The notes below the pieces were generated by a model. It saw only the letters and a program-made list of their open reading frames with translations, did not search any database and was not told where the DNA came from. From Leptospira barantonii (lineage in GTDB: Bacteria; Spirochaetota; Leptospiria; Leptospirales; Leptospiraceae), in the NCBI RefSeq assembly GCF_002811925.1, contig NZ_NPDS01000002.1, positions 310,001-374,000 on the forward strand: a DNA stretch of 64,000 bases, read 5' to 3'. Positions 1 to 26,873 of this stretch are shown one piece after another (position 1 is the first letter of the stretch; each line of letters opens with the position of its first letter). Both the position numbers and the translations under genes were made by a program.

Positions 1-1
1 C

Positions 2-2200
<2,199 letters not shown>

Positions 2201-2230
2201 AGACTTATAAAATTAGAATAGAAAGTTTTC

Positions 2231-4135
2231 ATGCAACAGGAACCAACTCTGCTGGATAACATCCATTATCCGGCCGATCTCAGGAACATACCTTTGGAAA
2301 AACTTCCGAAGGTATGCGAAGAGGTTCGAAATTACATCATCGACACTCTTTCGGGAGTGGGCGGACATTTTGCGAGCAATCTGGGAGTGGTAGAACTCAC
2401 GGTCGCACTTCACTACGTTTTCGATACGCCGAAAGACCGGCTCGTTTGGGACGTGGGTCATCAAACGTATCCTCATAAAATTCTCACCGGAAGAAAGGAC
2501 AAACTCAAGACCGTCCGAAAGTTCAACGGACTTTCCGGGTTTCCCAAAAGGGAAGAATCTCCGTACGATCTTTACAACACCGGTCACGCGGGAACCTCGA
2601 TTTCTCAAGCGCTCGGAGAAGCCGCGGCTCGTGATCTCGTAAAAGACGATTACAACGTGGTCGCGATCATCGGGGACGCGTCGATCGCAACAGGTATGGC
2701 TCTCGAAGCGATGAACCACGCTGGACATTTGAAGAAGGATATGATCGTTATTTTGAACGATAACTTCATGTCCATTTCCAAGAACGTGGGTTCGATCTCG
2801 AATTATCTAAACAACATCATCACATCCCATTTCTACAATCACTGGAAACGTATATTTTATACTTTTCTAAAGTGGTTGCCGATCATCGGACCCGCGACCG
2901 AAAGATTTTTCAAACGTGTGGAGAAAGGGTTTAAGGATGTATTGACTCCCGGCGGACTTTTCGAGGATCTCGGATTCGGATATATCGGACCCGAGGATGG
3001 ACACGACGTGATCCGTCTCGTAAAGATGCTCGAAAAAGTGAAGAAGATGAAAGGACCGATTCTTTTACATCTCATCACTCAAAAGGGAAAAGGATACGAT
3101 CCTGCGGAAAGAGATCCGATCAAATATCACGGTGTTACTCCGTTTCGAAAAGAAGACGGCGCTATGGACAGCGGAGATTCTTCCAAGATCGCTTACAGTA
3201 AGATCGTAGGAAAGATGTTGTCCATTCTCACCGAAAAAAATCCTAAGATCGCGGCGATCACACCCGCGATGATCGAAGGAAGCGGGCTGAAAGAATACGC
3301 CGAAAAATTTCCGGAACATCTTTTCGACGTGGGAATCGCGGAACAACATTCGGTTGCGTTTGCGGGCGCGATGACCAACGGTAATATCGTTCCTTATATG
3401 TGTATTTATTCCACATTCTTAACTCGAGGAATGGATCAACTCGTGGAAGACGTTTCTTTGATGAATCTTCCCGTAAGATTCGTGATTGATCGCGCGGGTT
3501 GTGTGGGACCGGACGGGGAAACTCATCAAGGTTTGTTCGATCTTTCTTATCTTTTAGGACTTCCGAATATGGACGTCTTTGTTCCGTCGAACGGACAGGA
3601 TATGATCGATTCTTTGCGATGGATGGAAACGTACGATAAGGCTCCGATCGCGATTCGATTTCCGAAGGCGAGCGTGGATATAAAAACCCTGGACTTTTAC
3701 AAAGAATCTCCGATCAAACCCGGAACGTTTCGTGTTCTCAAAAAAGGAACGGACGTCGCACTTTTGTCGATCGGTTCCATGCTCGACGAAGCGAAGAAGG
3801 CTTCCGAAATTCTCGAGGCGAGCGGATTCGGAGTCACACTCATCGATCTAGTTTGGTTGAGACCTCTCGGAGCGGAAGCGCTCAACGAAGAATTGTCTCA
3901 TGTCAGACATTTTGTAATCCTCGACGAAAGTTATGTCGACGCGGGGGCTTCCGGTTATCTTCTGAATCGGATTTCACCGGAGAATTTGTCGAAATACGTC
4001 AAAACGTTCGGGTTTCCTCCCGAGCCGATTCACCACGGAGAAAGAAAGGAAATTTTCCAAGCTTACAAACTGGACGCGCCTTCGATCGCCGAACAGGTAG
4101 CGGAAGCTTTGAAAAAAAACTTAATCAAGCCTTGA
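2231..4135 (+). CDS. dxs: 1-deoxy-D-xylulose-5-phosphate synthase
   Basis: First enzyme of the non-mevalonate isoprenoid pathway: condenses pyruvate and glyceraldehyde 3-phosphate to DXP using thiamine diphosphate. 634 residues, normal full length. Motifs seen: WDVGHQTYPHKILTGR near residue 75, the ThDP-binding region GDASIATGMALEAMNHAG with a downstream LNDN, VGIAEQHSVAFAGAM in the pyrimidine-binding domain, and DRAGCVGPDGETHQG. The third residue of the usual GDG is Ala (GDA), a small variation in the Mg/ThDP motif. ATG start after a short 30-bp gap from the cyclase gene; the TPR gene follows after 35 bp, so the three are probably co-transcribed. Confidence 0.97.
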   Translation: MQQEPTLLDNIHYPADLRNIPLEKLPKVCEEVRNYIIDTLSGVGGHFASNLGVVELTVALHYVFDTPKDRLVWDVGHQTYPHKILTGRKDKLKTVRKFNGLSGFPKREESPYDLYNTGHAGTSISQALGEAAARDLVKDDYNVVAIIGDASIATGMALEAMNHAGHLKKDMIVILNDNFMSISKNVGSISNYLNNIITSHFYNHWKRIFYTFLKWLPIIGPATERFFKRVEKGFKDVLTPGGLFEDLGFGYIGPEDGHDVIRLVKMLEKVKKMKGPILLHLITQKGKGYDPAERDPIKYHGVTPFRKEDGAMDSGDSSKIAYSKIVGKMLSILTEKNPKIAAITPAMIEGSGLKEYAEKFPEHLFDVGIAEQHSVAFAGAMTNGNIVPYMCIYSTFLTRGMDQLVEDVSLMNLPVRFVIDRAGCVGPDGETHQGLFDLSYLLGLPNMDVFVPSNGQDMIDSLRWMETYDKAPIAIRFPKASVDIKTLDFYKESPIKPGTFRVLKKGTDVALLSIGSMLDEAKKASEILEASGFGVTLIDLVWLRPLGAEALNEELSHVRHFVILDESYVDAGASGYLLNRISPENLSKYVKTFGFPPEPIHHGERKEIFQAYKLDAPSIAEQVAEALKKNLIKP

Positions 4136-4170
4136 AGGTTCCAAACCGAAAATCAAAGTAAAAACGGGTT

Positions 4171-4647
4171 ATGGAATTGGAAAACTTTACTCCTTCGGAT
4201 TTTCTAGAAGCGGCGAAATATTTTTACAAAACGGGCGATTCGGACAGAGCCGAATATCTGTTTAAACTTTCTCTGGAAAACGAAGAAAGCCACGAAGCCT
4301 ATTTCTTTTTGGGTTTAATGGAAAATCAAAAAGGAAACCCCGAAAAGGGTCTGATGCAATTCTACAAATCCGTGGAAGTCAATCCGAACTACGGAAATCC
4401 TTGCAACGAAATCGGAATCATTCTTTTGAGAGCCGGTAAGGAAACCGAAGCCGTTTATTGGCTGAAAAAATCACTTCGTTGCGAACTCAACGACGCGCCT
4501 CATATTTCCCTCTACAACCTTGCGACTCTTTATAAAATCTGGAATCGTCCCGAAAGATCGCTTCAATATCTGCATCGTGCGATTTTGATCAAACCGGATT
4601 TCGAGGAAGCCAGAAAACTCAAGGAAGAATTGGGATCTGCGATTTGA
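4171..4647 (+). CDS. TPR-repeat protein
   Basis: 158-residue soluble protein made almost entirely of tetratricopeptide repeats, for example DFLEAAKYFYKTGDSDRAEY, then the helices around EAYFFLGLMENQKGN, PEKGLMQFYKSVEVNPN, and PERSLQYLHRAILIKPD near the C-terminus. No signal peptide or catalytic motif is visible, so a protein-protein interaction role is inferred from the fold only. It is the last gene of the cyclase-dxs group and is followed by a hairpin at 4651-4679. Confidence 0.85.
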   Translation: MELENFTPSDFLEAAKYFYKTGDSDRAEYLFKLSLENEESHEAYFFLGLMENQKGNPEKGLMQFYKSVEVNPNYGNPCNEIGIILLRAGKETEAVYWLKKSLRCELNDAPHISLYNLATLYKIWNRPERSLQYLHRAILIKPDFEEARKLKEELGSAI

Positions 4648-4650
4648 TCG

Positions 4651-4683
4651 TTGTCGGGATTTTGTAGAAGTTCCGACAAATTT
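4651..4683 (+). terminator. hairpin after the TPR gene, TTGTCGGGA/TTCCGACAA
   Basis: Arms 4651-4659 and 4671-4679 form a 9-bp stem with one G-T pair and an 11-nt loop, followed by ATTTT. It starts 4 bp after the stop codon of the TPR gene and is probably its transcription terminator. The TTGTCGG/CCGACAA arm sequence recurs at other gene ends in this window. Confidence 0.45.
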
Positions 4684-4703
4684 TCCGTAATACAAAACAG
4701 CCC

Positions 4704-4721
4704 CCACCCGAGTTAGGGTGG
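4704..4721. repeat. GC-rich short hairpin CCACCC/GGGTGG
   Basis: A 6-bp stem (4704-4709 with 4716-4721) with a GAGTTA loop, inside a C-run/G-run stretch at 4701-4735 that stands out from the surrounding sequence. It lies between the convergent TPR gene and the 4830 gene. Function unknown; it could be a dispersed intergenic element. Confidence 0.35.
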
Positions 4722-4807
4722 TGGAGGTGGGCCTTGTGGGAAACGTTCCGGAAATTTCCCTATATCAGAAAAATAACTGAATCACAAGAACAAATTTGGT
4801 TCTACGG

Positions 4808-4827
4808 TTTGTCGGAGCTCCGACAAA
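4808..4827. terminator. perfect 20-bp palindrome TTTGTCGGAGCTCCGACAAA
   Basis: A perfect inverted repeat with no spacer, directly after the stop codon of the minus-strand gene ending at 4830. It shares the arm sequence TTTGTCGG with the hairpins at 4651 and 49264. No strong T-run follows on either strand. It may be a terminator, a transcript-end hairpin or a protein-binding site. Confidence 0.4.
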
Positions 4828-4829
4828 CA

Positions 4830-5374
4830 TCATTCTTCCTGAACGACCGAGCTAAACTCCGACGGTAGCGGAACTCTCGGGGATTCTCCCGATTCCGGAA
4901 TCTCGATTTTTTCACCGCGAAAACGAATTTCAGTTCCGTTTTTCGTTTCTTCCAAGTAAGGACTCAGGTCGGAAAGACAATTTCGATCCGGTCTAAACTT
5001 TAGTTTTTTATAATGTGTCGTTCTTGCAAAAAGACAACCGTCCTTGTCCAACGCGAAAATCAATTCATGCAAAGAATAAGAGATTTCGGACTCCGAAAGA
5101 AAGACTAACGTGTCTTCCGTTTCGTTGCACGAGACGAGATGAATCGGATAACCGTCCAGTTCGAGATATCCGTTCTCTATAAATTCTCCGAAACGATTGT
5201 CTATGTAGATTCCGATCTCATCCTCTTTTAGATTTTGGCGAAAGTAGGAGAGAACTTCCTTTTGATCGATTCGATTTCCTCTGAAAATCCAGCGATCCTC
5301 GCTATCCACGAATATTTCACTGTTGAATTTGCGGGGAGAATTGGAACCTTGAGCGTCCGCTGAATCGGAATTCT

Positions 5375-5378
<4 letters not shown>
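4830..5378 (-). CDS. hypothetical protein
   Basis: 182 residues, not recognised. It has no signal peptide or membrane segment. The sequence is acidic, alternating beta-like segments with charged turns (for example [25 protein letters not shown] and a C-terminal [17 protein letters not shown]). The ATG overlaps the stop of the upstream lipoprotein gene by 4 bp, so translation is probably coupled. A cytoplasmic partner or a gene merely co-expressed with the lipoprotein are both possible. Confidence 0.7.
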
Positions 5379-5842
<464 letters not shown>

Positions 5843-5992
5843 GATTCCATTCAGAAAAATTGGAAATAAGGCGCAAGTGTTTTAATCTTGTTTCTCGTTT
5901 ATCGAGAAGCGAGTTGTTCAAAATAAAATAGATGTTATGATAAAACGGGATAAGGGAAACCAGTTCGGATTTCGATCATTCGAGTCGTACCG

Positions 5993-6694
<702 letters not shown>

Positions 6695-6741
6695 AGTCTA
6701 AGCCGTTTTCGGTTCTGAACCACAACGGCGAAGTTATCCGT

Positions 6742-9267
<2,526 letters not shown>

Positions 9268-9446
9268 AATTAGATTATCGAGGGTTAAATGAAAAAGAAA
9301 CTATTTCTTATTCATAGAGAAAAGACTTTTTTTAGAGAGGGAATTAAAAAACCGACCTTTGAGGATCACGCGGTTCGAATAAATGCGGAAAAAATAGAAT
9401 CCCTTCTTTGAGAATTCCGATCGATTCCCGTTAAACTTGACTCCTT

Positions 9447-10616
9447 ATGCCTCTTGAAAACCATACGGGAAGAATGAATAAAATCGAAAAGTTACTCCGC
9501 GTTTCCAGGATCGGAATGATCACCAATCAAAGCGCTTTTGGGCCGAACGGAGAATATCATTTTCAAGCCGTTCATAAACGTTATGATCTGAAAAAAATCT
9601 TTCTTCCGGAGCACGGACTTTTCGCAGAACTACAGGATCAGGTTTCGGGTTCGAATCTGAAATACAATCTGGATAACGTCGAATTCGTCAATCTCTACGG
9701 GGATCACGAATCGAGTTTGGTTCCCGATTCGGTTTCATTGGACGGATTGGACGTAGTCGTCATAGACATAAGGGATGTCGGCGCGCGTTATTATACGTTT
9801 CTGACGACCGCTTATTATTTTTTGGAGGAGATCAGTAAGTGGAATTCTTCCGGTAAAAAAGAAATTTCCGTGGTCGTTTTCGATTCTCCAAATCCCGCAG
9901 GAAAAAAGATAGAGGGTTCTCCGCTCGGAAAAGAATTCGAATCCTTCGTCGGCGTACGAACGGTTTTACACCGTCACGGATTGACTCCGGGAGAATTACT
10001 TTCGTATTATCAAAAAGAATTTTCCTTAAACGTTAAGATCAGAATCGAACGTAAGAATTGGTATAAAAAAAGGGATTCCGAATTTCTTTGGATTCCTCCT
10101 TCTCCGAACATTCCGTTTCGTTCGACTTGTTTCGTATATTCGGGTCAATGTCTTTTGGAAGGAACCAATCTTTCGGAAGGAAGAGGAACCACAAGACCTT
10201 TTGAAACTTTCGGCGCGCCCTATATCGACGAACAAAACGATAGAATTCGCAAGGCTTTGGAAGAATCTCAAAAGGGAAGTGCGGTTCTGCGGCCTTTGAA
10301 GTTCATTCCCACATTTCACAAACACAAGGATACGATCTGCGGCGGTTATCAGATTCTTTTAAAAAAACCGGAGAAGTTTCACAGCCTTTTCTTTTCTCTC
10401 AAATTGATTCGTATGTTACGGGAAGAATATCAAAACGGTTTCGAATACAGAGCCGGTGCGTATGAATTCCGATCCGATCGTCCCGCCATAGAATTGCTCG
10501 TAGGAGATCGTTTCTTACTGGATTATCTGGACGGAAAACACGAAGATTCCATCGTATTCGATTATTTGAATGAACAAGAACGGGTTTGGAAGAAAAAATG
10601 TAAGTCGATCTTGTAA
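9447..10616 (+). CDS. DUF1343 / NamZ-like protein
   Basis: 389 residues. It has the DUF1343 signatures in order: GMITNQSAF near residue 30, [14 protein letters not shown] near 53, [13 protein letters not shown] near 112, [27 protein letters not shown], and [16 protein letters not shown] near 240. Characterised members of this family (NamZ) are exo-beta-N-acetylmuramidases that release MurNAc from peptidoglycan fragments, so a role in wall recycling is likely. No clear signal peptide is seen, unlike several exported homologues, so it may act in the cytoplasm. It stands alone and divergent from the cNMP-binding gene. Confidence 0.85.
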   Translation: MPLENHTGRMNKIEKLLRVSRIGMITNQSAFGPNGEYHFQAVHKRYDLKKIFLPEHGLFAELQDQVSGSNLKYNLDNVEFVNLYGDHESSLVPDSVSLDGLDVVVIDIRDVGARYYTFLTTAYYFLEEISKWNSSGKKEISVVVFDSPNPAGKKIEGSPLGKEFESFVGVRTVLHRHGLTPGELLSYYQKEFSLNVKIRIERKNWYKKRDSEFLWIPPSPNIPFRSTCFVYSGQCLLEGTNLSEGRGTTRPFETFGAPYIDEQNDRIRKALEESQKGSAVLRPLKFIPTFHKHKDTICGGYQILLKKPEKFHSLFFSLKLIRMLREEYQNGFEYRAGAYEFRSDRPAIELLVGDRFLLDYLDGKHEDSIVFDYLNEQERVWKKKCKSIL

Positions 10617-10713
10617 GTTTGAATTACAAATCGATTATGATCGAAACGTTTCTTACATTCTTTTTGCAAAAAAAATCGATTCTAAATCGAACATTGAACC
10701 TTTCATCGTGAGT

Positions 10714-10743
10714 TTTACTTACGTTTAGTAGCTATGTTATAAT
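10714..10743 (+). promoter_or_regulatory. candidate sigma-70 promoter
   Basis: TTTACT at 10714-10719, an 18-bp spacer, and a perfect TATAAT at 10738-10743, about 90 bp before the CARDB lipoprotein gene. A ribosome binding site AGGAG at 10822-10826 precedes its ATG at 10833. Confidence 0.5.
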
Positions 10744-10832
10744 CTGAATTCTATCCTTTGTCTTCGAAATACAAAATCAGTCGTTTCTTATGTGTTAGAA
10801 AAGAAGCCTGAGCATTTTTTTAGGAGACTGTA

Positions 10833-12308
10833 ATGAAAGAATTCTTACATAGGAAGGCAATCAAGACAATCGTTTTGTTTGCATTGTTCCTGTCGTTGTA
10901 TTGTGAAGGAAAAAAGGGAAGCGACAACTCGGCATTGTTGTTGCTTTTGAATTCAGGGTCGTCGTCCGAAACAACCGGATTGACCAGCGCGGATACTTCC
11001 GTAGTCGTACAGGAAACGGAAATTCAATCGTTGGAATCTCCGCAAAATTCCGAAAAAAAAGAAGGAAAAGCGGAATTGATCATTCTCAATCCGTATTTCT
11101 CGGTGTGGAAAGACAACCAAGATAAAAACAAATGTATTTCATACTTCTCTTTTACGGTTAAGAATATCGGTAAAGGAATCTTGAATGCGAATTCCACGTT
11201 TGAGGCGAACGTGATTTCGCATTATAACGTTAAAGGGACATCGACGAGCGGAGGAGGATCCCGCGGTTTAAATCAGTTAAAACCGGGAGAAACTCAGGAC
11301 GTGGTTTTCTTTGCAGGTTATCCGATCGGGGACATCGACGATCCACGACACGTTTTGAAAGTATCCACGGAATTTCACGGCGTTCAGGACGGTGCGATCG
11401 CAGAGAGTAAGATTTCTCTTTCGTCCTCGAATTGCGCTTTGGAAACGAACGAATCCGGTTCTCCGGACTTGGCGGTTGTTCTGAGCGGAGTCGACGATGT
11501 GCTTCCGGGTGAGGACATTTCCTCTAAATTAAAAGTGAAGGTTCTCAACAACGGAAATTCTTCAGCGGAAGGAAGCAATCCGCATAACAAAGGTTATATG
11601 GTAGATTTGATTCTTTCCAAGGATTCGATCGTTCCGGAAGGTTATGCGTCTTATTCGAGTAATTTTAAAGAGGACGTTCTGCTTGGCGGCGGAAGAATCA
11701 GCAACACTCCGGATCTCGCGGGAGGAACATACGCATTCGTCAGCGAAGGAGCGAATCTGATTCCGAAGGACGTTCCTTTCGGTAATTATTTTCTTTGTGC
11801 GAGAATCGATCCCGGTTCGAAAGTCGCAGAGTCGAACGAAACCAACAACACCGTTTGTGTTCCGATTCAAGTGCAGAGTACGGACCAACCAGATCTTATC
11901 GTTCCTCGCGCTTCCATTTATCCGAGTGGAATGAAATGTAGGACCGGAAAACCGATGATGTTCATCACCGCTGAAGTAAAGAATATCGGCAAGGTTGCAA
12001 GTCCCGAAAAACTAAACGTGGGTCTTTTGAACGCTTTGGATTCTCATGGAGAAATATGGGGTCAGGGCAACGGAGTTTGGGGAAATGGAATCGGTCTTCA
12101 ATCGATTGAACCCGGGCAAACCATAGAGGTTACGTTTCCGATTTATTATCTCGTCGTCGATCCGATTCACATGGAAGGTAAACACGTTTTTGATTTAAAG
12201 GTCAACCGCGGGAATTGGATCCACGAATCGGATCTGAAGAACAACACGTATAAAAAATCCCTTGAGATTACGATTCCGGAAGGTTATTGCAAAGATCATC
12301 CGGGTTGA
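10833..12308 (+). CDS. CARDB-domain lipoprotein
   Basis: 491 residues. Signal peptide with a hydrophobic core ([13 protein letters not shown]) and a probable lipobox ending at Cys near residue 24, followed by a low-complexity Ser/Thr linker. Three immunoglobulin-like CARDB units follow, starting near residues 66 ([12 protein letters not shown]), 210 ([10 protein letters not shown]) and 350 ([10 protein letters not shown]), each with a K-x-x-N-x-G turn ([23 protein letters not shown]). Probably a surface or periplasmic adhesion or scaffold lipoprotein; the ligand is unknown. It has its own promoter and ends in a bidirectional terminator. Confidence 0.8.
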   Translation: MKEFLHRKAIKTIVLFALFLSLYCEGKKGSDNSALLLLLNSGSSSETTGLTSADTSVVVQETEIQSLESPQNSEKKEGKAELIILNPYFSVWKDNQDKNKCISYFSFTVKNIGKGILNANSTFEANVISHYNVKGTSTSGGGSRGLNQLKPGETQDVVFFAGYPIGDIDDPRHVLKVSTEFHGVQDGAIAESKISLSSSNCALETNESGSPDLAVVLSGVDDVLPGEDISSKLKVKVLNNGNSSAEGSNPHNKGYMVDLILSKDSIVPEGYASYSSNFKEDVLLGGGRISNTPDLAGGTYAFVSEGANLIPKDVPFGNYFLCARIDPGSKVAESNETNNTVCVPIQVQSTDQPDLIVPRASIYPSGMKCRTGKPMMFITAEVKNIGKVASPEKLNVGLLNALDSHGEIWGQGNGVWGNGIGLQSIEPGQTIEVTFPIYYLVVDPIHMEGKHVFDLKVNRGNWIHESDLKNNTYKKSLEITIPEGYCKDHPG

Positions 12309-12344
12309 TTTCGTTTTTTAGTTTTGAGTTTGAATTTCTCTCCA

Positions 12345-12376
12345 AGCCGGGTCCGTCAAAACCCGGCTCTTTTTTT
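12345..12376. terminator. bidirectional intrinsic terminator
   Basis: Arms AGCCGGGT (12345-12352) and ACCCGGCT (12361-12368) form a perfect 8-bp stem, followed by a T-run at 12370-12376. It lies between two convergent lipoprotein genes. The segment GTCAAAACCCGGCT is repeated exactly at 36999-37012. Confidence 0.8.
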
Positions 12377-13331
12377 ATTGAAGTTTTTGAAACGAATTCA
12401 TTCGATCGCCGATCACTTTTTCGTCCGGGGCAAGCGCAAAATCGCGCGCGCAAATCAATATAAGTTTTTTATCATGATCGATCGTGTAGATACTCGCATA
12501 AACATACAATGTGTTTTTTAAGACGTATTCTTCCTTTAGATGTTTGTCAAACCCGCTTTGCCAATAGATCACCGGCGTGTATCCGGAGATTTTTAATTCG
12601 TCCAGTTTGTTTTCGAATACGAATAGATTTTCTTTTCCGTAAAATTGTTTTTCAGTAAACGTTAAGGACATGGTTTCGGTTAACGTTTTTGGATATTGAT
12701 TCAGTTTTAAAGCGAACCGGATTCTATCCAAATCGGGATGATGGTGGATGGTGAATCCCTTCTTTTCTTCTTTTTCAACTTCCCAACGATGATAAAAATC
12801 CTTTAGGGCTTCTTCGAAAGATTTAACCGGTCTAAACGATAAAAAGTCGGTTTTATGCGGAAACATCCAATCGGGGGAAAAATACCAAAAGTCATTTTGT
12901 TTCACCGGTTGTCTTTCCGAAAGACGAACCATAAACGGCAATAGTGTTTTACTTCTCGCGGTTACATACGAGTCGGTTGTTCCGATTCCGATTTGTGTCC
13001 CTCTTTGGACTTCCTGTTCCAATGTTAATCCCGATTCGATCGTTGAAAGATTTCCATAGACCATTTCATACGAGTCCGTCTCGATCCGATCGTTTAAGTA
13101 GGATTGTCTCGAAGTTTGTACGGATACGTCGTATTGTCCGTTTTCGTTTTTTTGAATCGATTTGATTCTACCGCTCAGATCGGATACGACGGAAACATTT
13201 CTCTCCGTATTCAATCTGAAACCCGGATAGACGATCGTCTCCTTGTTCGTTGTTTGCCTTTGCGCGCTTTGGCAACCGGTAAAAAACAAAACGAAAACGA
13301 TTAGGCAAATCGACAAATTCTTGAGTCGCAT
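12375..13331 (-). CDS. putative lipoprotein
   Basis: 318 residues. Clear lipoprotein signal: MRLKNLSICLIVFVLFF then TGC, with Cys at residue 20. The mature protein is mixed alpha/beta without a motif I recognise. The early part (RNVSVVSDLSGRIKSI, QYDVSVQTSRQSY) and a segment GTQIGIGTTDSYVTARSKTL could form a small beta barrel. It is convergent with the CARDB gene and shares its terminator. Function unknown; envelope location is inferred. Confidence 0.75.
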   Translation of the reverse strand: MRLKNLSICLIVFVLFFTGCQSAQRQTTNKETIVYPGFRLNTERNVSVVSDLSGRIKSIQKNENGQYDVSVQTSRQSYLNDRIETDSYEMVYGNLSTIESGLTLEQEVQRGTQIGIGTTDSYVTARSKTLLPFMVRLSERQPVKQNDFWYFSPDWMFPHKTDFLSFRPVKSFEEALKDFYHRWEVEKEEKKGFTIHHHPDLDRIRFALKLNQYPKTLTETMSLTFTEKQFYGKENLFVFENKLDELKISGYTPVIYWQSGFDKHLKEEYVLKNTLYVYASIYTIDHDKKLILICARDFALAPDEKVIGDRMNSFQKLQ

Positions 13332-13500
13332 TCAATTTCTCCTGAGAAGAATCGGGGTTAGGTGGATTCTTTCGAATTTGTCTATGGCTTCAATCAGATT
13401 TTCCCGTGTTTCTTGGAATATTCCGAGAACTGAATGTTTGGAAACGATTCAGGATTTTAAAAAATCATAGATGAAAATTAAAATTATGAATATTGATTTT

Positions 13501-14109
<609 letters not shown>

Positions 14110-14110
14110 A

Positions 14111-15567
14111 TCAATCACCACCTTTTGTCAATAGTTTGCGGATTCCCGAGGCCGTTGGAAATCCTTTTGATTTTTTTGCCGCCTGTGTAAGTAAGGAAAG
14201 AGAACGTTGAACCGCTTCCGGGATCGTAAAACGTCTGGAAAGAAAGAAGGAAACGATTCCGGCTAAAAGATCCCCGGTCCCCATCACCGCGAGTTTCGGC
14301 TCGGGTTGATCCCAGAGAAAAATTTTGCCGTTCGGATCTATTAAAAAAGAGGAATGTCTTTTCCAGAGAATGTACAATTTAAAGTTTTTTGAATATTCTT
14401 TTGCGAGTGAAAGTCCGTGATCCACGGATTTTATCTTTGTGTCTAAAAGATTTTCGAGTTCTCCCGTGTGCGGAGTCATCAAAACATTTTCGTGCAGAAC
14501 TCGATTTTTATAAACGGAAATGGCTCCCGCGTCGATCACACAAAATTTATCCTCGGGTGAGGGAAAAATCGGACATTCTTCCGTTTTTAAACCGGGGCCT
14601 AAAAGAAACCCGGACGTCTTTTGTACAAAAGGATTCGAAAGAATTTCGGAGGATTCCGGAATTGCGTTCACCATCAAGGACGGATCTTTTTTTAAAACGT
14701 TTCGAACCGTTTTTTCGGACGGGGTCAAAAGAAGGGAAATTCCACCGCCTAACTCGTGAAAGGCGAGCAAAGAAGAAAGCGCCGCGCCAGCCATTCCCTG
14801 GGAGCCGCCCACGATTACAAGAGAACCGTTTTTGTATTTGTGAGAATCTTCTTTTCTGATAAGCGTCTTCGAAAGAATCGATTGTGGAATTTTTTTCCAA
14901 AGAACCTTGTCCGTGGATTCGATCGGAAATCCGATTCTGTGAAAACTGATTTTGACCTTGCCGGGAAGGAAACGGTTTTTCCATTTTCTCATTCCGATTT
15001 CGGCTAACGCGTCCGCTTCGAAAGGCGGTTTTGAATCTTCTTGAAAACCGGATACGACGTCCAGGCTGAGAACGAAAAGTTTCTTAGGATTTTTTTCCTG
15101 GCGCAGTTTGATTTCGGAAAGGATTGCATCCAAAGGACTTCGAAGCGGAAAACGAAAGCCAGTTCCGAGCAAAGCGTCGACCAAAAAGATTCTTTCGCTT
15201 TCACGATTCCAGTCCGAGTTTAAAAAATTCTCCAACGGAAGAATTTCTCCTCCGACATTCAGAAACGCTTTTTTGTAGGTTGTCGATTCTTCCGACAACG
15301 CTCCTTCTTTGAGATAAACAAAAGGACGAATTCCTTCCTGGATCAAAAAGAAGGCGAGGGCAAGTCCGTCCCCTCCGTTGTTGCCGTTGCCGCATAGGAT
15401 ACAAACGCGGTCGTATTTAAGGATTATTTTTCTGTATTTTTGGTAGATTGCATGGGCGGCAAAACCCATGAAGTGGGAACCGGAGATTCCCGAGTTTGAA
15501 ATCGTTTTTCGATCCAGATCCCCGCTTTCCTGATCGTCAAACAGGGGTTCTGAATATTCGAAAAACG

Positions 15568-15577
<10 letters not shown>
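14111..15577 (-). CDS. nnr: bifunctional NAD(P)H-hydrate epimerase / ADP-dependent dehydratase
   Basis: 488-residue fusion that repairs hydrated NADH and NADPH. The N-terminal YjeF_N epimerase domain shows [15 protein letters not shown] near residue 62 and VDALLGTGF. The C-terminal ribokinase-like domain shows [14 protein letters not shown] near 250, [12 protein letters not shown] near 365, and [15 protein letters not shown] near 435, with the catalytic Asp in GTGD. It overlaps the upstream lipoprotein gene by 10 bp and the downstream membrane-protein gene follows directly, so the three form one operon. Confidence 0.93.
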
Positions 15578-16737
<1,160 letters not shown>

Positions 16738-16835
16738 GAAAGCCTGATTGGATCTAAGAATGTAACGATACCATTCCAACACATAGATTGGAAAACAAGC
16801 AATAATCCGGGGATTTCCAAAGGCGTGGGAATACG

Positions 16836-16866
<31 letters not shown>

Positions 16867-16867
16867 T

Positions 16868-16903
<36 letters not shown>

Positions 16904-16933
16904 TTTTTTGAGTTTTCTCTCTAAGGCCGGGGT

Positions 16934-18821
<1,888 letters not shown>

Positions 18822-18822
18822 G

Positions 18823-18842
18823 AAAACCCGAACGGGTTTTTT
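18823..18842 (+). terminator. hairpin with T-run between nusA and infB
   Basis: AAAACCCG (18823-18830) and CGGGTTTT (18833-18840) pair perfectly and are followed by further T residues. It begins just after the nusA stop, so it could attenuate transcription into infB; NusA itself may act on such a site. Another GCCGGGGTTTT segment follows at 18846. Confidence 0.65.
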
Positions 18843-18879
18843 CAGAGCCGGGGTTTTTAGTAACTTCGGAAAGTCAGGG

Positions 18880-21548
<2,669 letters not shown>

Positions 21549-21560
21549 GAAAACCCGGAC

Positions 21561-21914
<354 letters not shown>

Positions 21915-22852
21915 GTCCGGATTCTTACTGATCCACAAACCGGAAGGAATGACCTCTTCGGACCTTGTGGTAACCGCTCGTAAAAAACTCAGATTCAAAA
22001 AGATCGGACATACCGGGACCTTGGATCGGGCCGCAAGCGGACTTATGATTCTTCCCGTGGGAAGTTGCACCAGCTTTTCCAGCGTATTTTTGGAAAAGGA
22101 AAAATCCTACGAGGCTTGGGTCAGACCGGGAGAATCCACCGATTCAGGCGATAAAGAAGGGGAGACCTTAGAATCTCTTTCAAAAGAACAAACGGAAACC
22201 TGGTTCGCACAACATCAAGAAAAACTAAAGAACTTGTTTCAAGAGGTTCCGACTTGGGATTCTCAGGAAGCTCCGGAGATTTCCGCGCTTAAGGTAAACG
22301 GAAGAAGAAGATCGGATCTTTTTCGTGAAGGTGTGGCGCTCGTTCCGGCGGTTCGAAAAATCAAAGTATATCAATATGAATTGGGAGAATTCTCCCCCGA
22401 ATCCATCTTCTTTAAGATCCGAGTTTCCGCGGGAACGTATATCCGAAAGATCGTGATGGATATTTCCGATCGTGTAGGGTTTCCTCTTCGTCTGGAACGA
22501 TTGGTTCGTACGAGCATCGGGAAGTTGAATCTCAGTCAGGCGAATTCTTACGAAGATCTTTTGCAGGGAAAGGTTACGATTCATCCTCCCGAGTCGATTT
22601 TGGAATTCCCGACCTTGGAAATTCCGGGAACGGAGGTTCGTGCGGTTCTCAATGGCAGAAAGACAAAACTGGAATGGATCCCCGGAACCGAATTTCTTTT
22701 GGTTTCACCGGAAGGAGAGATTCTCGCTTGGTGTAAGAAGGAAGAACACGGGATTCACGAGTTAGATTATAAATATTTAAGAGTCTTTCCTAAAAATTAG
22801 CTTTAAAGCGGTGTATATCACCTGAAAAATGGTAAAAAGGTATATTCACGAT

Positions 22853-23119
<267 letters not shown>

Positions 23120-23130
23120 GCGAGTCCGTC

Positions 23131-25230
<2,100 letters not shown>

Positions 25231-25248
25231 GAATTCTCTAATATTCTC

Positions 25249-26535
<1,287 letters not shown>

Positions 26536-26597
26536 CGTGCGTGCAGGTTGCGAGGATGTTTAGATGGGGAGACGAAGTTAGGTGTCCTTACCACATT

Positions 26598-26873
26598 TTA
26601 CTTGTAACTATCCTTTCTTTGGTCAAGATCAACAAAAATAACTAATAGCTCATTATCCTTTATTAGATAAAATAATCGATATTTTCCGATTCGATATCGA
26701 TAAAGTCCATCAAAATCACCTTTAAGTTTCTTAATATTGGGTCCAAAGAATGGATTTTTTTTTAGAATTGGATACACGTAATCTGAGAGTTTCTTTTGAA
26801 GCTGAGAAAATTGACGATCTCTTAGTTTACTTTGAAATAACTCCGTTTCCGCTATTTTATATTCAACGGACAA
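26598..26873 (-). CDS. RelE/ParE-family toxin
   Basis: 91 residues, the size of RelE/YafQ mRNA interferases. Family pattern: ELFQSKLRDRQFSQLQKKL in the N-terminal helices, NIKKLKGDFDGLYRYRIGKYRLFYLI, and a C-terminal DLDQRKDSYK, where RelE enzymes have the catalytic basic residues. It overlaps the upstream antitoxin gene by 11 bp. The region is AT-rich compared with neighbouring core genes, consistent with acquisition. Ribosome-dependent mRNA cleavage is inferred from the family. Confidence 0.85.
   Translation of the reverse strand: MSVEYKIAETELFQSKLRDRQFSQLQKKLSDYVYPILKKNPFFGPNIKKLKGDFDGLYRYRIGKYRLFYLIKDNELLVIFVDLDQRKDSYK

Noticed and set aside
26536..26597. attC site between the M16 protease and the toxin
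   Set aside because: GTTAGGT is present near 26578, but the matching RYYYAAC box is missing, so only half a site can be seen.
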